Assembly (NCBI RefSeq): GCF_029626025.1
Contig: NZ_JARUBF010000001.1
Coordinates: forward strand, 1,860,001 to 1,924,000
DNA length: 64,000 bases
Reading direction: 5' to 3'
Source: Solwaraspora sp. WMMD406
GTDB taxonomy: Bacteria > Actinomycetota > Actinomycetes > Mycobacteriales > Micromonosporaceae
Shown here: positions 41,287-50,463 of the stretch, piece by piece
How the letters are laid out: each line of letters opens with the position of its first letter
How positions within the stretch are numbered: the stretch's first letter is position 1
Notes under the pieces: generated by a model
What the model was told of the DNA's origin: nothing
What the model saw: only the letters and a program-made list of their open reading frames with translations
Database searches by the model: none
Made by a program: the position numbers and the translations under genes

Positions 41287-42292
41287 GGTCTAGCCCGCTC
41301 GCCTTCATCAAGAGGCGTAGCTTCCCTTGGTGCTCGGCCGCGACAGCCGAGTGATTGATGAGGTCGCGCGCCGCGTTCGCGTCCTCGTCGTGAACAGCAT
41401 CTGCCACCAGCTGTTTGATCAGGCCATCTGCGACATTGGTTGGCAAGCCCACCCCCGAGAGGTCCAGGGCCGCCAGTCCGAGGCGAACGCGGAACACGGC
41501 GAGCCCGGGAGTTCGCGGTACGGCTGACACTCGATCGATGAGGTCAGCGTGGTCGGCGGCGACCGTCCCCACGGCCAGCTCCTGCCAGGTGTTGAGGAGC
41601 CCATGCGCCGATTGCTCCCACGGCGCCTCGATCTCGGTGGCCGCGAGGAGAGCCGCTGCTGACGGCCCTTCGTCCCGCAGCAGATGAGCGACGATCGCGA
41701 CCTGTCGTCCATCAAGGAGGGTCGGTCCGATCCCGTCGTATCGGCGTACATGGTTCACGGCGTCGTCCCACCGTCCCGCAAGGGTGAGGGCGCGGGTTCC
41801 GTCGGAGAGCAGTGTGCCGCGCAGCCAACTGATGATCTGACTGAGTTCTTCGGGAGCGGCGGGAAGGTGTCGAGGATGTACCTCCAGGTCGTCCAGAACA
41901 GCGGGAGTGCCGCCGACGATGGCCGTGTACAGGTGGGTGAGTAGGCGGTACGCGCCGTCGCCGTCGCCGTCACGAATGCGCAGGCGAGCGAGGTTGACGA
42001 CTGGTTCGAGAGCGAAGCGGGCCGTGTAGCCGTTCAGCGGGGCTTGGCTGAGGTAGAGGCTGGCGTGGCGGCGGCACCAGGCGCGGGCAAGATTGGGGTC
42101 TCCGCAGTCGGAGGCAACGAGGGCCGCCCCGTTGAACACCATGGACGCCTTGTCCGGGTCGCTCTCGCAGTGTGCGGTCTCGGCGAGCCTGACGAGCCGG
42201 TCTACCCGAGCGTCCAGAGGTTTGGCGGGCGGTCGTTTGCGGGCGACGAGAGGGAAGCGGGCGGCGATGGTGGCGGCACGAGACGGAGTCAT
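41270..42292 (-). pseudogene. TPR-like lanthipeptide-locus gene, 3' end cut by IS4
   Basis: The open frame gives 340 residues, mostly helical repeats (RAWCRRHASLYLSQAPLNGY, RLLTHLYTAIVGG), and ends with PTPLG and a TAA supplied by the IS terminal repeat. Removing the IS and one target copy restores the frame into 39766-39681: after SGLD the ancestral protein continued QGYLPAAASDPLSVALDLAG and finished IARRRD-stop at 39681. About 27 native residues are therefore lost. ATG at 42292 has AGGA upstream. The role is unknown; such repeat proteins may be regulators. The remaining protein may still be made. Confidence 0.72.
41287..41296. repeat. Target-site duplication, right copy
   Basis: GGTCTAGCCC, identical to 39767-39776. 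The ends of IS and duplication can be shifted by a base or two because the junction bases are the same. Confidence 0.92.
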
Positions 42293-42377
42293 GATGTCCT
42301 CATCTGCTGCGAGAGGGCCGCATGTGGGCAACGAGGTGCGTTCAGGTCGTACGTGACGGCTGAGCCGCGCTCGTCTA

Positions 42378-42404
42378 CCGGGGCGGGACAGGGCACCGCC
42401 CCGG
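42378..42404. terminator. Hairpin after the lanthipeptide operon
   Basis: CCGGGGCGG (42378-42386) pairs with 42396-42404. It is 12 bases past the stop of the LanB-C/PIMT gene and would separate it from the TPR-like gene. Confidence 0.6.
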
Positions 42405-42415
42405 CCTGGATACGG

Positions 42416-44500
42416 TCAGAAGGAGATCGTGAGGATGGTGTCGGCTCGGCTGATGTCGCCGTGGTCGGCGGGCTGGGTTCCTGCGCGGTAGGCGGTGACG
42501 GTGGGCTGGTTGGGGCGGTTCGCCTCGTCCCATTGGTCGAGCAGGTTGGTCAGCTCGGTGGCGAGCGTGGTGGCGTCCGGGCCGTGGGCGATCGCGCCGA
42601 GTTCGTGGTGACCGTTGCCCGCGTCCTGGAAGGCGAGGTAGGCGATGGTGGCGCCGTGGTAGATGGCGGCACCGGCCCACCTATAGGCGGGGGTGACCAG
42701 TCCGCTGGTGCGGGCGGTGTCACCGACGCCGAGGCGGCCGAACGGCCTGTTGGCGCTGACGAGGAGCCACAGGTCGAGGTGGCCGATCGGGTCGGTGTCG
42801 CTGACCTGGATGCCGGTCCAGCGTTCAAGCCGGGGGTGGCTCAGAGCCTTGGCGAGCGCGGCGCGGTCGGGTTGGTCGGTGGCGTCGAGTTTGAGGACCA
42901 CGTCGGTGTCGAGGCGTACGTGGTGGTCGGTGTGTTCGGTGCTGCCGCGCATGGGGACGAATCCGCAGACCAGCGGCGTCGTGGTGCTGACGAGCTGGTG
43001 GGGGCTGGTGCGGTGGAAAGCGAAGCATCGGGTCAGGCCGCTTTCGTGTACGCGCAGGGGCACGACGATGCGGCCGTGGTCGGCGAGTTGTTCCCACCAG
43101 GCGGCGGAGATGTCCCAGGCTCCGGCGGTGACGATGATCCGGTCGTAGGGCGCGTGGTCGGGGTCACCGAGGGCTCCGTCGCCGCAGACCACTGTGACGC
43201 TGTGGTAGCCGGCGCGGTCGAGGCCGGCGCGGGCGCCGTCGGCGAGGTCCTGGTCGAGTTCGATGGTGACGACCGTGCCGCCGGGGCTGGTCAGCTCGGC
43301 GAGCAGGGCGGCGTTGATGCCGGTGGCCGCGCCGATCTCCAGGACGCGGTGGCCGGGTTGTGGGGCGAGTTGTTCGAGCATGTCCGCGACGAGGCTGGGA
43401 CTCGACGCGGACGACAACGCGGCACCGCTGGGGTCCCGTTTGGTGACGATCTGGCGGCGGGTGTACACGGTTTCCAGGTCGACGCCGGGGAGGAACTGCT
43501 CGCGGGGGACCGTACGGAATGCGTGCGCGACGGGGGCGGAGCGGATGTGGCCGCGCTGTTCGAGCGTGCTGACGAGTTGTTCGCGCAGCGTCGCGGCACT
43601 CGACGTTCCCGGTGCGGTGGGGGAAGTGTTCACTGCGTTGACCCTACTTCCGATCTTGGCGGCGGGTTGATAGCCGGATGGGGTGTCGAACGGGTGGTGG
43701 AAGGCGACGTTCACGGCCGCCGTCGCGAGCAGCCAGGTGTCAGCCGCAGAGATACCGAGCCGGTTGAACAGGAACAAGAGGTGGTGGGTGAGCACCTCGC
43801 GTAGGTCGCGGGTCAGCGCGCCGTGCCGGTCGAGGAAGCCGAGGTCCGCGCCCGCCAGCTCGTGGGCTTGTGGCCATCGCGGGGTGATGACCAGAGGGCT
43901 TCCGGCCGTGTCGTCGGCTGCGGTGATCAGGCGCTGCACCGCCGCGATGAGCCGTGGGCTCGGCGCGGGGGCGTTCGGTTGGTGCCGGCGCGAGGCGAGA
44001 AGCCGCCAGACGTCGCCCTGCTCGGAGAACTCCAGTCCGGCGGCGCGCATGAGGCGAGTGGCGAGCAGGACGCCGAGTTCACGCCGATGGGTGCCGCCGG
44101 CGGTGGCGAGATGGCCGAGGATGTGGCGGCTGTCCGCGTGGAAGAGGGAGTGGGCGATCGTCATTGCCTGGTCCCCGCCGAAGGCGTACGCCTCGGGCCG
44201 GTAGATGGGCTCGGTGACACCGCGGATGCGGTCGTCGTCGGTGATGGAGGCGAGGAGGGCGTAGACCTGGGCGAGCCTGTCGCCGGGCAGGAGCCGCAGC
44301 CGCCACGTCTCGCTCTTGCGGATGAACCAGAAGGCGGTGATCGCCCGGTGGTCTTCCGCAGCGATGAGCTCAGGGGCGAGCCGCGTTGCGGCGAAGTCCT
44401 CAGCGGTCTGCCAGTCCGAGAACGTCAGGTTGATCCGGCGCCATCGGCTCACCGGTGCCACGCCTGGTGGCTCGGTGTCGGGTTCGGAGTCGAGATCCAC
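42416..44500 (-). CDS. Fusion of LanB-C (thiopeptide-type elimination domain) and FxLD-system O-methyltransferase
   Basis: A 694-aa two-domain protein. Residues about 18-285 resemble the SpaB_C/thiopeptide-type biosynthesis domain (WRRINLTFSDWQTAEDFAAT, FWFIRKSETWRLRLL, FLFNRLGISAADTWLLA). Residues about 305-694 are a protein-L-isoaspartate-O-methyltransferase-like (PIMT) domain with REQFLPGV, the SAM motif VLEIGAATGINAALL and VVTIELDQDLAD; this matches 'methyltransferase, FxLD system'. Such PIMT homologues methylate Asp to give isoaspartate or imide in lanthipeptides. GTG at 44500 has GAGGAG. Last gene of the operon, 14 bases from lanC. Confidence 0.88.
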   Translation of the reverse strand: MDLDSEPDTEPPGVAPVSRWRRINLTFSDWQTAEDFAATRLAPELIAAEDHRAITAFWFIRKSETWRLRLLPGDRLAQVYALLASITDDDRIRGVTEPIYRPEAYAFGGDQAMTIAHSLFHADSRHILGHLATAGGTHRRELGVLLATRLMRAAGLEFSEQGDVWRLLASRRHQPNAPAPSPRLIAAVQRLITAADDTAGSPLVITPRWPQAHELAGADLGFLDRHGALTRDLREVLTHHLLFLFNRLGISAADTWLLATAAVNVAFHHPFDTPSGYQPAAKIGSRVNAVNTSPTAPGTSSAATLREQLVSTLEQRGHIRSAPVAHAFRTVPREQFLPGVDLETVYTRRQIVTKRDPSGAALSSASSPSLVADMLEQLAPQPGHRVLEIGAATGINAALLAELTSPGGTVVTIELDQDLADGARAGLDRAGYHSVTVVCGDGALGDPDHAPYDRIIVTAGAWDISAAWWEQLADHGRIVVPLRVHESGLTRCFAFHRTSPHQLVSTTTPLVCGFVPMRGSTEHTDHHVRLDTDVVLKLDATDQPDRAALAKALSHPRLERWTGIQVSDTDPIGHLDLWLLVSANRPFGRLGVGDTARTSGLVTPAYRWAGAAIYHGATIAYLAFQDAGNGHHELGAIAHGPDATTLATELTNLLDQWDEANRPNQPTVTAYRAGTQPADHGDISRADTILTISF

Positions 44501-44514
44501 GACGCTCTCCTCGT

Positions 44515-45777
44515 CTAGGTGATCAGCAGGCTGGTGGCCCAGCGGGCGTCGGTCTCGGTCGCGACGGTGTGCAGGGTGAGGGCGATGCCGGCGGGGCCCG
44601 TGATCAAGCCAGATCGCGCCGGGGTGGTGTCCGTGGCGTGCTGGATCAGCAGGCGCACGATCTGAGGCAGCTGTTTTCGGAGGCTGGTGGTGCGGGCGTC
44701 GGCGGCGGCGTACCAGGCCGTAGCGGCAAGCCCTGCCCAGCCGCGACACAGCGACGGATCGATGATCCGGCTGAGTTGGAGGGGGTCGGCTAGGCAGCGG
44801 GTCAGGGCCTCTTCTGCCGCCTCTTGCCGGGCGGGGTCGTTGAGAGCGATCCCGGCTAGCTGCTGAGCGCGGGCGATGCCGGGGGTGCCGTAGCACCAGG
44901 ACGGCCGCGCCGGTCCGCTCGTGGAGGGCTTCCCGGCGCGCAACTCCGCGACGGTGATCTTCTCCGGCCACCACGGTCCCGCAGGGCTTGTCTGCTGCCA
45001 GCGGTCGAGCCACGTGCAGATCCGGCGGATCGCCTCCGCGTGTCCCGGCACCCGAATGTCCTGCCGCATGGCCAGGGCCAGGAGAGCCAAAGGGCCGGTG
45101 ATGCCGTGCGCCATGCCGAAGTTGGCATGTCCGCCCTGCTCCGGACCTTCGCGGTCGGCGGGGTCTGCGCTCCACCAACCTGGCGCGAGTCGGCCCGCCT
45201 CGTCATCGGTGTGCACCGGCTCGGTGAGTTGGACGAGGTACGCCAGCACCCGCCGGAGCAGAGGTTTGTCCGGGGTGCGGCGCAGCAGGTGGGCTCCCAG
45301 GCCGGTCAGCCCGCGTACGAGGTCGAATTCCGACAGCGAGGGCCGGGCACGCGCCGCAAGGCGTGCCGTGGCAGCGGCCAGGCGGCGTTCCACCAGATCG
45401 TCGAGGGCATGATCAAGCGCGTCCAGGGCTGCCGGGTGGGAGTGCGGCATGGCCATGGTCAGCGCGTGGGTGACAGCGGGTGCGCCGAACCAGAGTCCGG
45501 CTCCGCTGCCGTTGTTCAGCGTGTCAGCGGTCGCGCGTCGCAGCCATACATGGACCGGTTCCCACCCACCGTGTCCTGTTTGCGCTCGCACCCCGTGCAG
45601 GAGTGCCACTCCGGCGGCACCCCGGGACAGCGACTGGGCGTACCAGCGGGTACTGCGTGGCCCGTAGTCGTCTGCTGCGAAATCCGGGGGCGGCGGCTCG
45701 GTCAGGGTATCGGTGATGCACGCGGCCATCGCCTCGGCCGCCCGTAGCAACGGTGTCCTCAGCGGTGTTTCGGTCAT
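44515..45777 (-). CDS. lanC: Lanthionine synthetase C (LanC), zinc ligand altered
   Basis: A 420-aa LanC-like cyclase adding Cys thiols to dehydro-residues of the precursor. Family landmarks: FDLVRGLTGLG (D152), NFGMAHGITG (catalytic-region H224), SWCYGTPG (zinc Cys C295, Y296). The last zinc pair, normally C-H-G, reads LCRGWAG, so C344 is present but the His is Arg345 (codon CGC; CAC would be His). Cyclisation may therefore be impaired or use another ligand. The start overlaps the lanB stop (ATGA at 45774-45777). Confidence 0.87.
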   Translation of the reverse strand: MTETPLRTPLLRAAEAMAACITDTLTEPPPPDFAADDYGPRSTRWYAQSLSRGAAGVALLHGVRAQTGHGGWEPVHVWLRRATADTLNNGSGAGLWFGAPAVTHALTMAMPHSHPAALDALDHALDDLVERRLAAATARLAARARPSLSEFDLVRGLTGLGAHLLRRTPDKPLLRRVLAYLVQLTEPVHTDDEAGRLAPGWWSADPADREGPEQGGHANFGMAHGITGPLALLALAMRQDIRVPGHAEAIRRICTWLDRWQQTSPAGPWWPEKITVAELRAGKPSTSGPARPSWCYGTPGIARAQQLAGIALNDPARQEAAEEALTRCLADPLQLSRIIDPSLCRGWAGLAATAWYAAADARTTSLRKQLPQIVRLLIQHATDTTPARSGLITGPAGIALTLHTVATETDARWATSLLIT

Positions 45778-48700
45778 CGGGATGCTCCTACGGCGCGAAC
45801 CCGGCGACGCACCGCCGCCAGCGCGACATGGCGAGCCAACCGATACGTGAGCTGCTCGGCGTCTTCGTCGGGACCGAGAGCGCGAACGACGTGCAGGTGC
45901 GTCAGCGACGCGAGCACCGAGGCGGGGGTGAGCGGGCCGGCGACGGCGGACAGTTCGGCTGCGTACCGGGTTGCGGCCCTGGAGCGTTCCTGCCATGCCT
46001 GCTGGATGGGCTCGGGAAGTTCGCTCGGGTCGAGGGTGACCGCTTGACGCAGCACGTCCCGCTGGACCGTTGCCTGCCCGGTCTGCTCGGGGCGCGCCAC
46101 CAGCCACTCGCATCCCTCGGTGCGGCTGCCGAGCATCGAGGCGGCCAGGTCAACCGTGCTCAGGGCGGTCAGTGCCTGCCGATCGATCCCAGACGCCGGC
46201 TGCGCTACCAGCTGCGCCAGGGCTGCGGTGGAGTCGGCGGCGAACAACTTCTCGGCCGCTAACAGCGCGGTGCCGCAGCCGTAGCGACCGGACTCGGGAT
46301 GGTAGGTGTCCAGGCTCCAATCGCCGGCAAGGCGCTGCTGCCGGAGCCCGGCGACCCACCGCCCGATCCGTACCGCCGCGTCGCCGTAGTCATCGGTGTG
46401 CAGTCGTAGTCGAAGATGCGGGGTGGGGCGTTGCATGCGCACGAACCACCACAGCGGCGGCTCGGGCCAGTCGGCGAACAGCGCGGGTAGCCCTCGCATC
46501 ACCACCAGCTCCATTGTCGAAGGCTCGACGGCCACCGAAGCGGACAGCAGGCGACTGGCACCCGGCATGACCGGCTCGGGGGGAGCGGGCGGAGGCCATG
46601 CGCCTGGCGCGGTAACCGCGGCCGGCGCGGCGGCGGGCGCTGCCATCGAGGCGACTGGCACGACGATCTCGTGGGCGCGCCCGGAGAGCCAACCGAAGTC
46701 CTCCGGGCTCGCCGCGTCTACCACGGTCACCCGTCCGGCGCTGGCGTCCAGGTGGGCACGCAGCAGGGCACGATCCATGGACTGATCGAGGTGGAGCCGA
46801 AGCCTCTGGTCACCGTTGCCGACCTGCACCCATGCCGGCAGCCGCAGCCTCTTCCGCAGCGCCTCCCAGGCCGTCAACCATTCGCCATCGCCTGCGTTCG
46901 CAGCGGGCAGGGACGTCGGATCGACGCGCCACCGGGCCGCCGCCAGGAGGACGCGGCCGTATCTCAGCGCGGGTCGAAACGGCAAGCAGGAAGCCGTACC
47001 CCAGTCGAACGGTTTCAGCCGGGCATCCGTGGCTCGCGGCAGCTCCAGGAGGAACCGGCCGAGTAGCGGCATCGTGTGTACGGCGGCGGCATGCGCCACT
47101 GTCGGCTCCACCACCCGCCGCCGCGACATCGACACCAGCACTAACCGGTCGCGGCCGGCGGTCACACCGAGGTCGTCGAGGCCAATCACGTTCTCGGCCA
47201 CGGGCCGGTGCTCGGCCAGGCTGACCAGCCACGGTAGTACCTGCCGAGAGCTGAGCACGTTCTGGGTGTGCAGCGTGCGCGGTGGGAAGCTCAGCTGCGC
47301 CGGTATAGCGCCAGCCACCGCGACAGGAAGGCGGGCGAACTCCCGGTACATCAACTCCCGGTCGGCGTAGGGCAGCCCGTCGAGGAAGCGCCCGCTCGTC
47401 GCCATCGCCGAGCGGCCCATGCCAGTCAGCGCGACAGTGAACCGTCTCTGTGCCAGCGCTTCCAGCGAGACCGCGCGGACCTCTGCCGAGACGTCGACGT
47501 GAGGGCTGACAGGCCCGGTGACTCTGCCAGTGCCGGCGAGCCATTCGACGGTCGCGTCATCGAGAATCACCTCACGTACACCGTCGATCAACGCTTGCTG
47601 AGCCAGCGTTAGCAGGCGTTCATCGCGGCTGGACAGTGGTGCCGCAGGCGCGTCGGTCACAGTGCCGAAGTGTTGTGGGTAGCCCAGCCCGACGAGCGGA
47701 TCTACCAGCCGAGCGAGCGGCACCACTGCCGTCATCCCGTAGCGGTCGACGAACCGGGCACGGTACGCACGCCACTCTGGCCGCCCCGCCGGATCTGGCG
47801 TCAGCCGTCGTAGCACCTCCACTGATGCCGCGATCTCGGCGGCGACCTGCTCCGGCAGGGCGATCTGATCCGCGAGCTGAAGATCCACCGCGAGCGGCTG
47901 GGTAGCCGTTGCCACGCTGCGCATGTGGTCGGCGAGCCCACGAAGGTACGTCGCGCTCCCCGCGCTGGTAACACCGAGACGACCATGCAACGAACGCAGC
48001 TCGGCCCGAAGGGCGCGCTGTCCCTCAGGATCACCGTCGAACACCGCATCGAGGGTGTCCAGGACATGCCTGATCGGGTCTGTGCACGTCGATGGTGGTC
48101 GGAGAGCGGAGATCAACACGCCGTGATCCACCAAGCCGGCAACCATCACCTCAGCGGACGCGCGTGGAAAGCCTGGAAACGCAGCAGCTACCGCGTCGAC
48201 CAGCTCAGCCCACGGCAATGGGGCACAGGCGAGCGACACCGCCAGCCGTACCGCTTCGGTGTTCCTCACCGAGGTCGACTCCGCACTTGCAGAGGCGTGC
48301 GGCCGGCGCGCCACGACGATCCGAGGCCCGTTCACCAGCGCCAGGTTGTTCGCCTGCAGGGGCAGACGGCGGCGTACGTCGGGCTCGGCTTCAAGGCGCG
48401 CAATCAGGGAGGCGAGCCACCTCGCGTCCGGCCGTACCCGGATCGCCGGCTGCCCTGCCGGTACCACCGCAGCCACCGTGTCGAACCGCAGGTTTGCCAC
48501 CCCCGAGAACAACCCGAAGGGTGTCGCCCGCCGCTGCGCACGGACCAGGTACCGCGCCAGCGCTAGCGCCATCCGCCACCCTCCGTCCGGAGTGGCGCCT
48601 CCTGTAGCGAGGACCGCTTCTACGCGAGCAGCGAACTCAGGGCTGGCGGCCCAGACAGCCTCGGCCAAGCCGACCTTCCGCCACGTCGCGTGCAACCAGT

Positions 48701-48803
48701 CCGCAATACCGGAGGGGTCGCTCCGGCCTTGCCAAGGCGCTGGGCCGTCGGGCCATGAGTGAGCGGCAATGCGGATCGTCGCGGCATCGACCGACCGAAA
48801 CAT
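45774..48803 (-). CDS. lanB: Lantibiotic dehydratase (LanB), full length
   Basis: A 1009-aa class I dehydratase, which glutamylates Ser/Thr of the precursor using Glu-tRNA and eliminates glutamate. The N-terminal glutamylation part starts MFRSVDAATIRIAAHSWPDG and runs to about 700; the C-terminal SpaB_C-type elimination part (about 760-1000) includes WWFVRMQRPTPHLRLRLHTD and DTYHPESGRYGC. ATG at 48803 follows AAAGGGGGA. It is separated from the precursor gene by a strong hairpin and overlaps lanC. Confidence 0.92.
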   Translation of the reverse strand: MFRSVDAATIRIAAHSWPDGPAPWQGRSDPSGIADWLHATWRKVGLAEAVWAASPEFAARVEAVLATGGATPDGGWRMALALARYLVRAQRRATPFGLFSGVANLRFDTVAAVVPAGQPAIRVRPDARWLASLIARLEAEPDVRRRLPLQANNLALVNGPRIVVARRPHASASAESTSVRNTEAVRLAVSLACAPLPWAELVDAVAAAFPGFPRASAEVMVAGLVDHGVLISALRPPSTCTDPIRHVLDTLDAVFDGDPEGQRALRAELRSLHGRLGVTSAGSATYLRGLADHMRSVATATQPLAVDLQLADQIALPEQVAAEIAASVEVLRRLTPDPAGRPEWRAYRARFVDRYGMTAVVPLARLVDPLVGLGYPQHFGTVTDAPAAPLSSRDERLLTLAQQALIDGVREVILDDATVEWLAGTGRVTGPVSPHVDVSAEVRAVSLEALAQRRFTVALTGMGRSAMATSGRFLDGLPYADRELMYREFARLPVAVAGAIPAQLSFPPRTLHTQNVLSSRQVLPWLVSLAEHRPVAENVIGLDDLGVTAGRDRLVLVSMSRRRVVEPTVAHAAAVHTMPLLGRFLLELPRATDARLKPFDWGTASCLPFRPALRYGRVLLAAARWRVDPTSLPAANAGDGEWLTAWEALRKRLRLPAWVQVGNGDQRLRLHLDQSMDRALLRAHLDASAGRVTVVDAASPEDFGWLSGRAHEIVVPVASMAAPAAAPAAVTAPGAWPPPAPPEPVMPGASRLLSASVAVEPSTMELVVMRGLPALFADWPEPPLWWFVRMQRPTPHLRLRLHTDDYGDAAVRIGRWVAGLRQQRLAGDWSLDTYHPESGRYGCGTALLAAEKLFAADSTAALAQLVAQPASGIDRQALTALSTVDLAASMLGSRTEGCEWLVARPEQTGQATVQRDVLRQAVTLDPSELPEPIQQAWQERSRAATRYAAELSAVAGPLTPASVLASLTHLHVVRALGPDEDAEQLTYRLARHVALAAVRRRVRAVGASR

Positions 48804-48860
48804 GAATCGTCCCCCTTTCGTTACGAGGCGCTCCTCCGAGGACATGGCTGGATGTGGGGT

Positions 48861-48903
48861 GCTGGTTCCGGCAGGCATCGGGGGATCGCCTGCCGGAACC
48901 AGC
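48861..48903. terminator. Attenuator hairpin between precursor and lanB
   Basis: 48861-48876 pairs perfectly with 48888-48903 (16 bp, 11-nt loop), 12 bases past the precursor stop and 58 bases before the lanB start. Such partial terminators raise precursor over enzyme levels in lanthipeptide operons. Confidence 0.72.
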
Positions 48904-48915
48904 GGGGGTGTTCGG

Positions 48916-49050
48916 TCAGCAGTCGCTGCCCTTCACGGTGTCGCAGCCGTCGTCCGTGTCGGCCAGCAGAGCGGCGGCGACCGGACCCTCCGTGACGATC
49001 TGCACGTCGAGCTCGAACGGGTCGTTGCTGACGGCGAGCAGGCTGTTCAT
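48916..49050 (-). CDS. FxLD-family lanthipeptide precursor
   Basis: A 44-aa peptide with the FELD leader motif at residues 12-15 (NDPFELDVQIV) and an acidic core ADTDDGCDTVKGSDC (30-44). The core has Cys36 and Cys44 with Thr32, Thr38 and Ser42 as possible ring donors, and five Asp residues as PIMT targets. ATG at 49050 has GGAGG 5 bases upstream. Too short to be found by length filters; the identification rests on the FxLD motif and the lanBC-PIMT genes behind it. Confidence 0.85.
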   Translation of the reverse strand: MNSLLAVSNDPFELDVQIVTEGPVAAALLADTDDGCDTVKGSDC

Positions 49051-49262
49051 GGCAACCTCCAATGGGACTGGATGATGGGTGGGCAGGTAGCCCCCGCAGC
49101 TACCGGCACGTTGGCTGGCGGATCGATCCGCCTTCTCTGGCACGGCGTCCAAGGAGAACTCGCGACGTTCGGCCTGCCCGCCGCCACGCCCTCCCCGGCA
49201 GTGATAGCGGGCAGGAGCCAGGGATGCCGGACGGCGATCAGCGTTGCGCTCGTGGCGTCCAT
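49047..49262 (-). CDS. Possible small ORF coupled to the lanthipeptide precursor
   Basis: A 71-aa frame (MDATSATLIAVRHPWLLPAI...) with a strong GGGAGGAG 5 bases before its ATG at 49262 and a stop that overlaps the precursor start (ATGA at 49050-49047). The sequence has two Cys and many Pro and matches nothing I know. It may be a coupled leader ORF or non-coding; codon third positions are GC-rich only in the first half. Confidence 0.35.
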   Translation of the reverse strand: MDATSATLIAVRHPWLLPAITAGEGVAAGRPNVASSPWTPCQRRRIDPPANVPVAAGATCPPIIQSHWRLP

Positions 49263-49571
49263 GCCGCTCCTCCCGCACCTCGGACCGTCGGGACTCCGCC
49301 GCGAATCTGTCGCCGCGTGACCCCACTCCAAGCCGTAGACACATCGCTTGTGGTGATTCCACGATCGCGGTTCTTGCATAGCCCCGGGAACACCGGCCAA
49401 TGGGGAAAGTTAAGGGGGAGAGTTATCGGTCGCCGCGCGCTTGACCAGGGGTTTCTATGCGGAAAGCATGATCGGCGCTGGCGGTGATCGGCAAACAGGC
49501 GTTACGCTCTCGTCGCCGGGGTCCAGGCGGGATGGATCGTCGGAGCTATTCGCGTCTCTCTCTCGCCGGGG

Positions 49572-50461
49572 GTGTCGTTGATCAGTCCGTTTGTGCGTCG
49601 TCGCCGGCTCGCTACCGAACTCGTGCGGCTACGGGAGGAACACGGCTACTCCGCTGAGCGGATTTGCAAAGAGACAAAGATCGCCAAGCAGAAGCTGAGC
49701 CGTTTGGAAAACGCGAGAGTCCGACCAGATCAAGACGAGATCATGCGAATCCTCGACCACTTTCGGGTTGACGAGCAGCGGTGGGAAGAGATCATGGCCA
49801 TCGCTCGCGAGTCCCAGGAGAACGGCTGGTGGGAGAAGTTCCGCGTCGAGATGGGACCACGCCAGGCCGCCAGGCCCTCTACGCGGACCTGGAAGCCGGT
49901 GCGGAGCACATCGCCGAATACCACATCACCCTGCTGCCAGGCTTGTTGCAGATCCCGGCGTACACCGAGGTCCGCGCGGTGGCAGATCGTGCCGCCTACC
50001 CCCGCAGATTCACCGTGGAGCGAGCACTGGAAGCCCGAGCTGCCCGGCAACGGGTCCTTGACAGACCCGGCGGACCCACCTACGAAGTGATCATCGATGA
50101 GCTCGCGATCCGTCGGCACGCCGCACCGCCGGAGGTCGTCCGCGCGCAGCTTGACCACCTGATCAACGTCGGTCACGAGAAGCAGAAGACCACGATCCGG
50201 GTACTGCGGCTGACCGCGCGAATCGCTGGCAACGCGGTACCCCGGCCGTCGTACTTTAGCTACCGATACCCCGACCCGAGCGATCCAGTGGTCGTCGCGG
50301 TCGACACCATCACCAGCGACCTCGTCCTCACCGACCCGGACGAGGTTGCCAACTACGCCTCCTTGTACGAGCGCCTGCGTTCCGCGGCCCTCAGCCCCGC
50401 CGACAGCCTCGACTTCCTCGCCAGCGTGGCGGAGGAACTGCCCGACTACACCAGGAGATGA
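49572..50461 (+). pseudogene. XRE-DUF5753 regulator, frameshifted by an 8-bp duplication
   Basis: The first frame (from GTG 49572) gives an XRE helix-turn-helix (LREEHGYSAERICKETKIAK) up to GWWEKFRVEMGPRQA. The second continues QALYADLEAGAEHIAEYHIT through the DUF5753 domain to DYTRR at 50459. CGCCAGGC occurs twice in tandem at 49860-49867 and 49868-49875; deleting one copy joins both halves in one frame (EMGPRQALYA). The whole protein would be about 293 aa. It would have been the partner of the DUF397 gene directly behind it. Confidence 0.82.
49860..49875. repeat. 8-bp tandem duplication in the regulator gene
   Basis: CGCCAGGC twice (49860-49867, 49868-49875). It shifts the frame by +8; loss of one copy would restore the gene. 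Confidence 0.9.
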
Positions 50462-50463
50462 CC

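Noticed and set aside
42044-43804. 586-aa plus-strand frame over the LanB-C/PIMT gene
   Set aside because: Antisense to a clear two-domain enzyme; Gly/Val/Ala/Asp-rich shadow.
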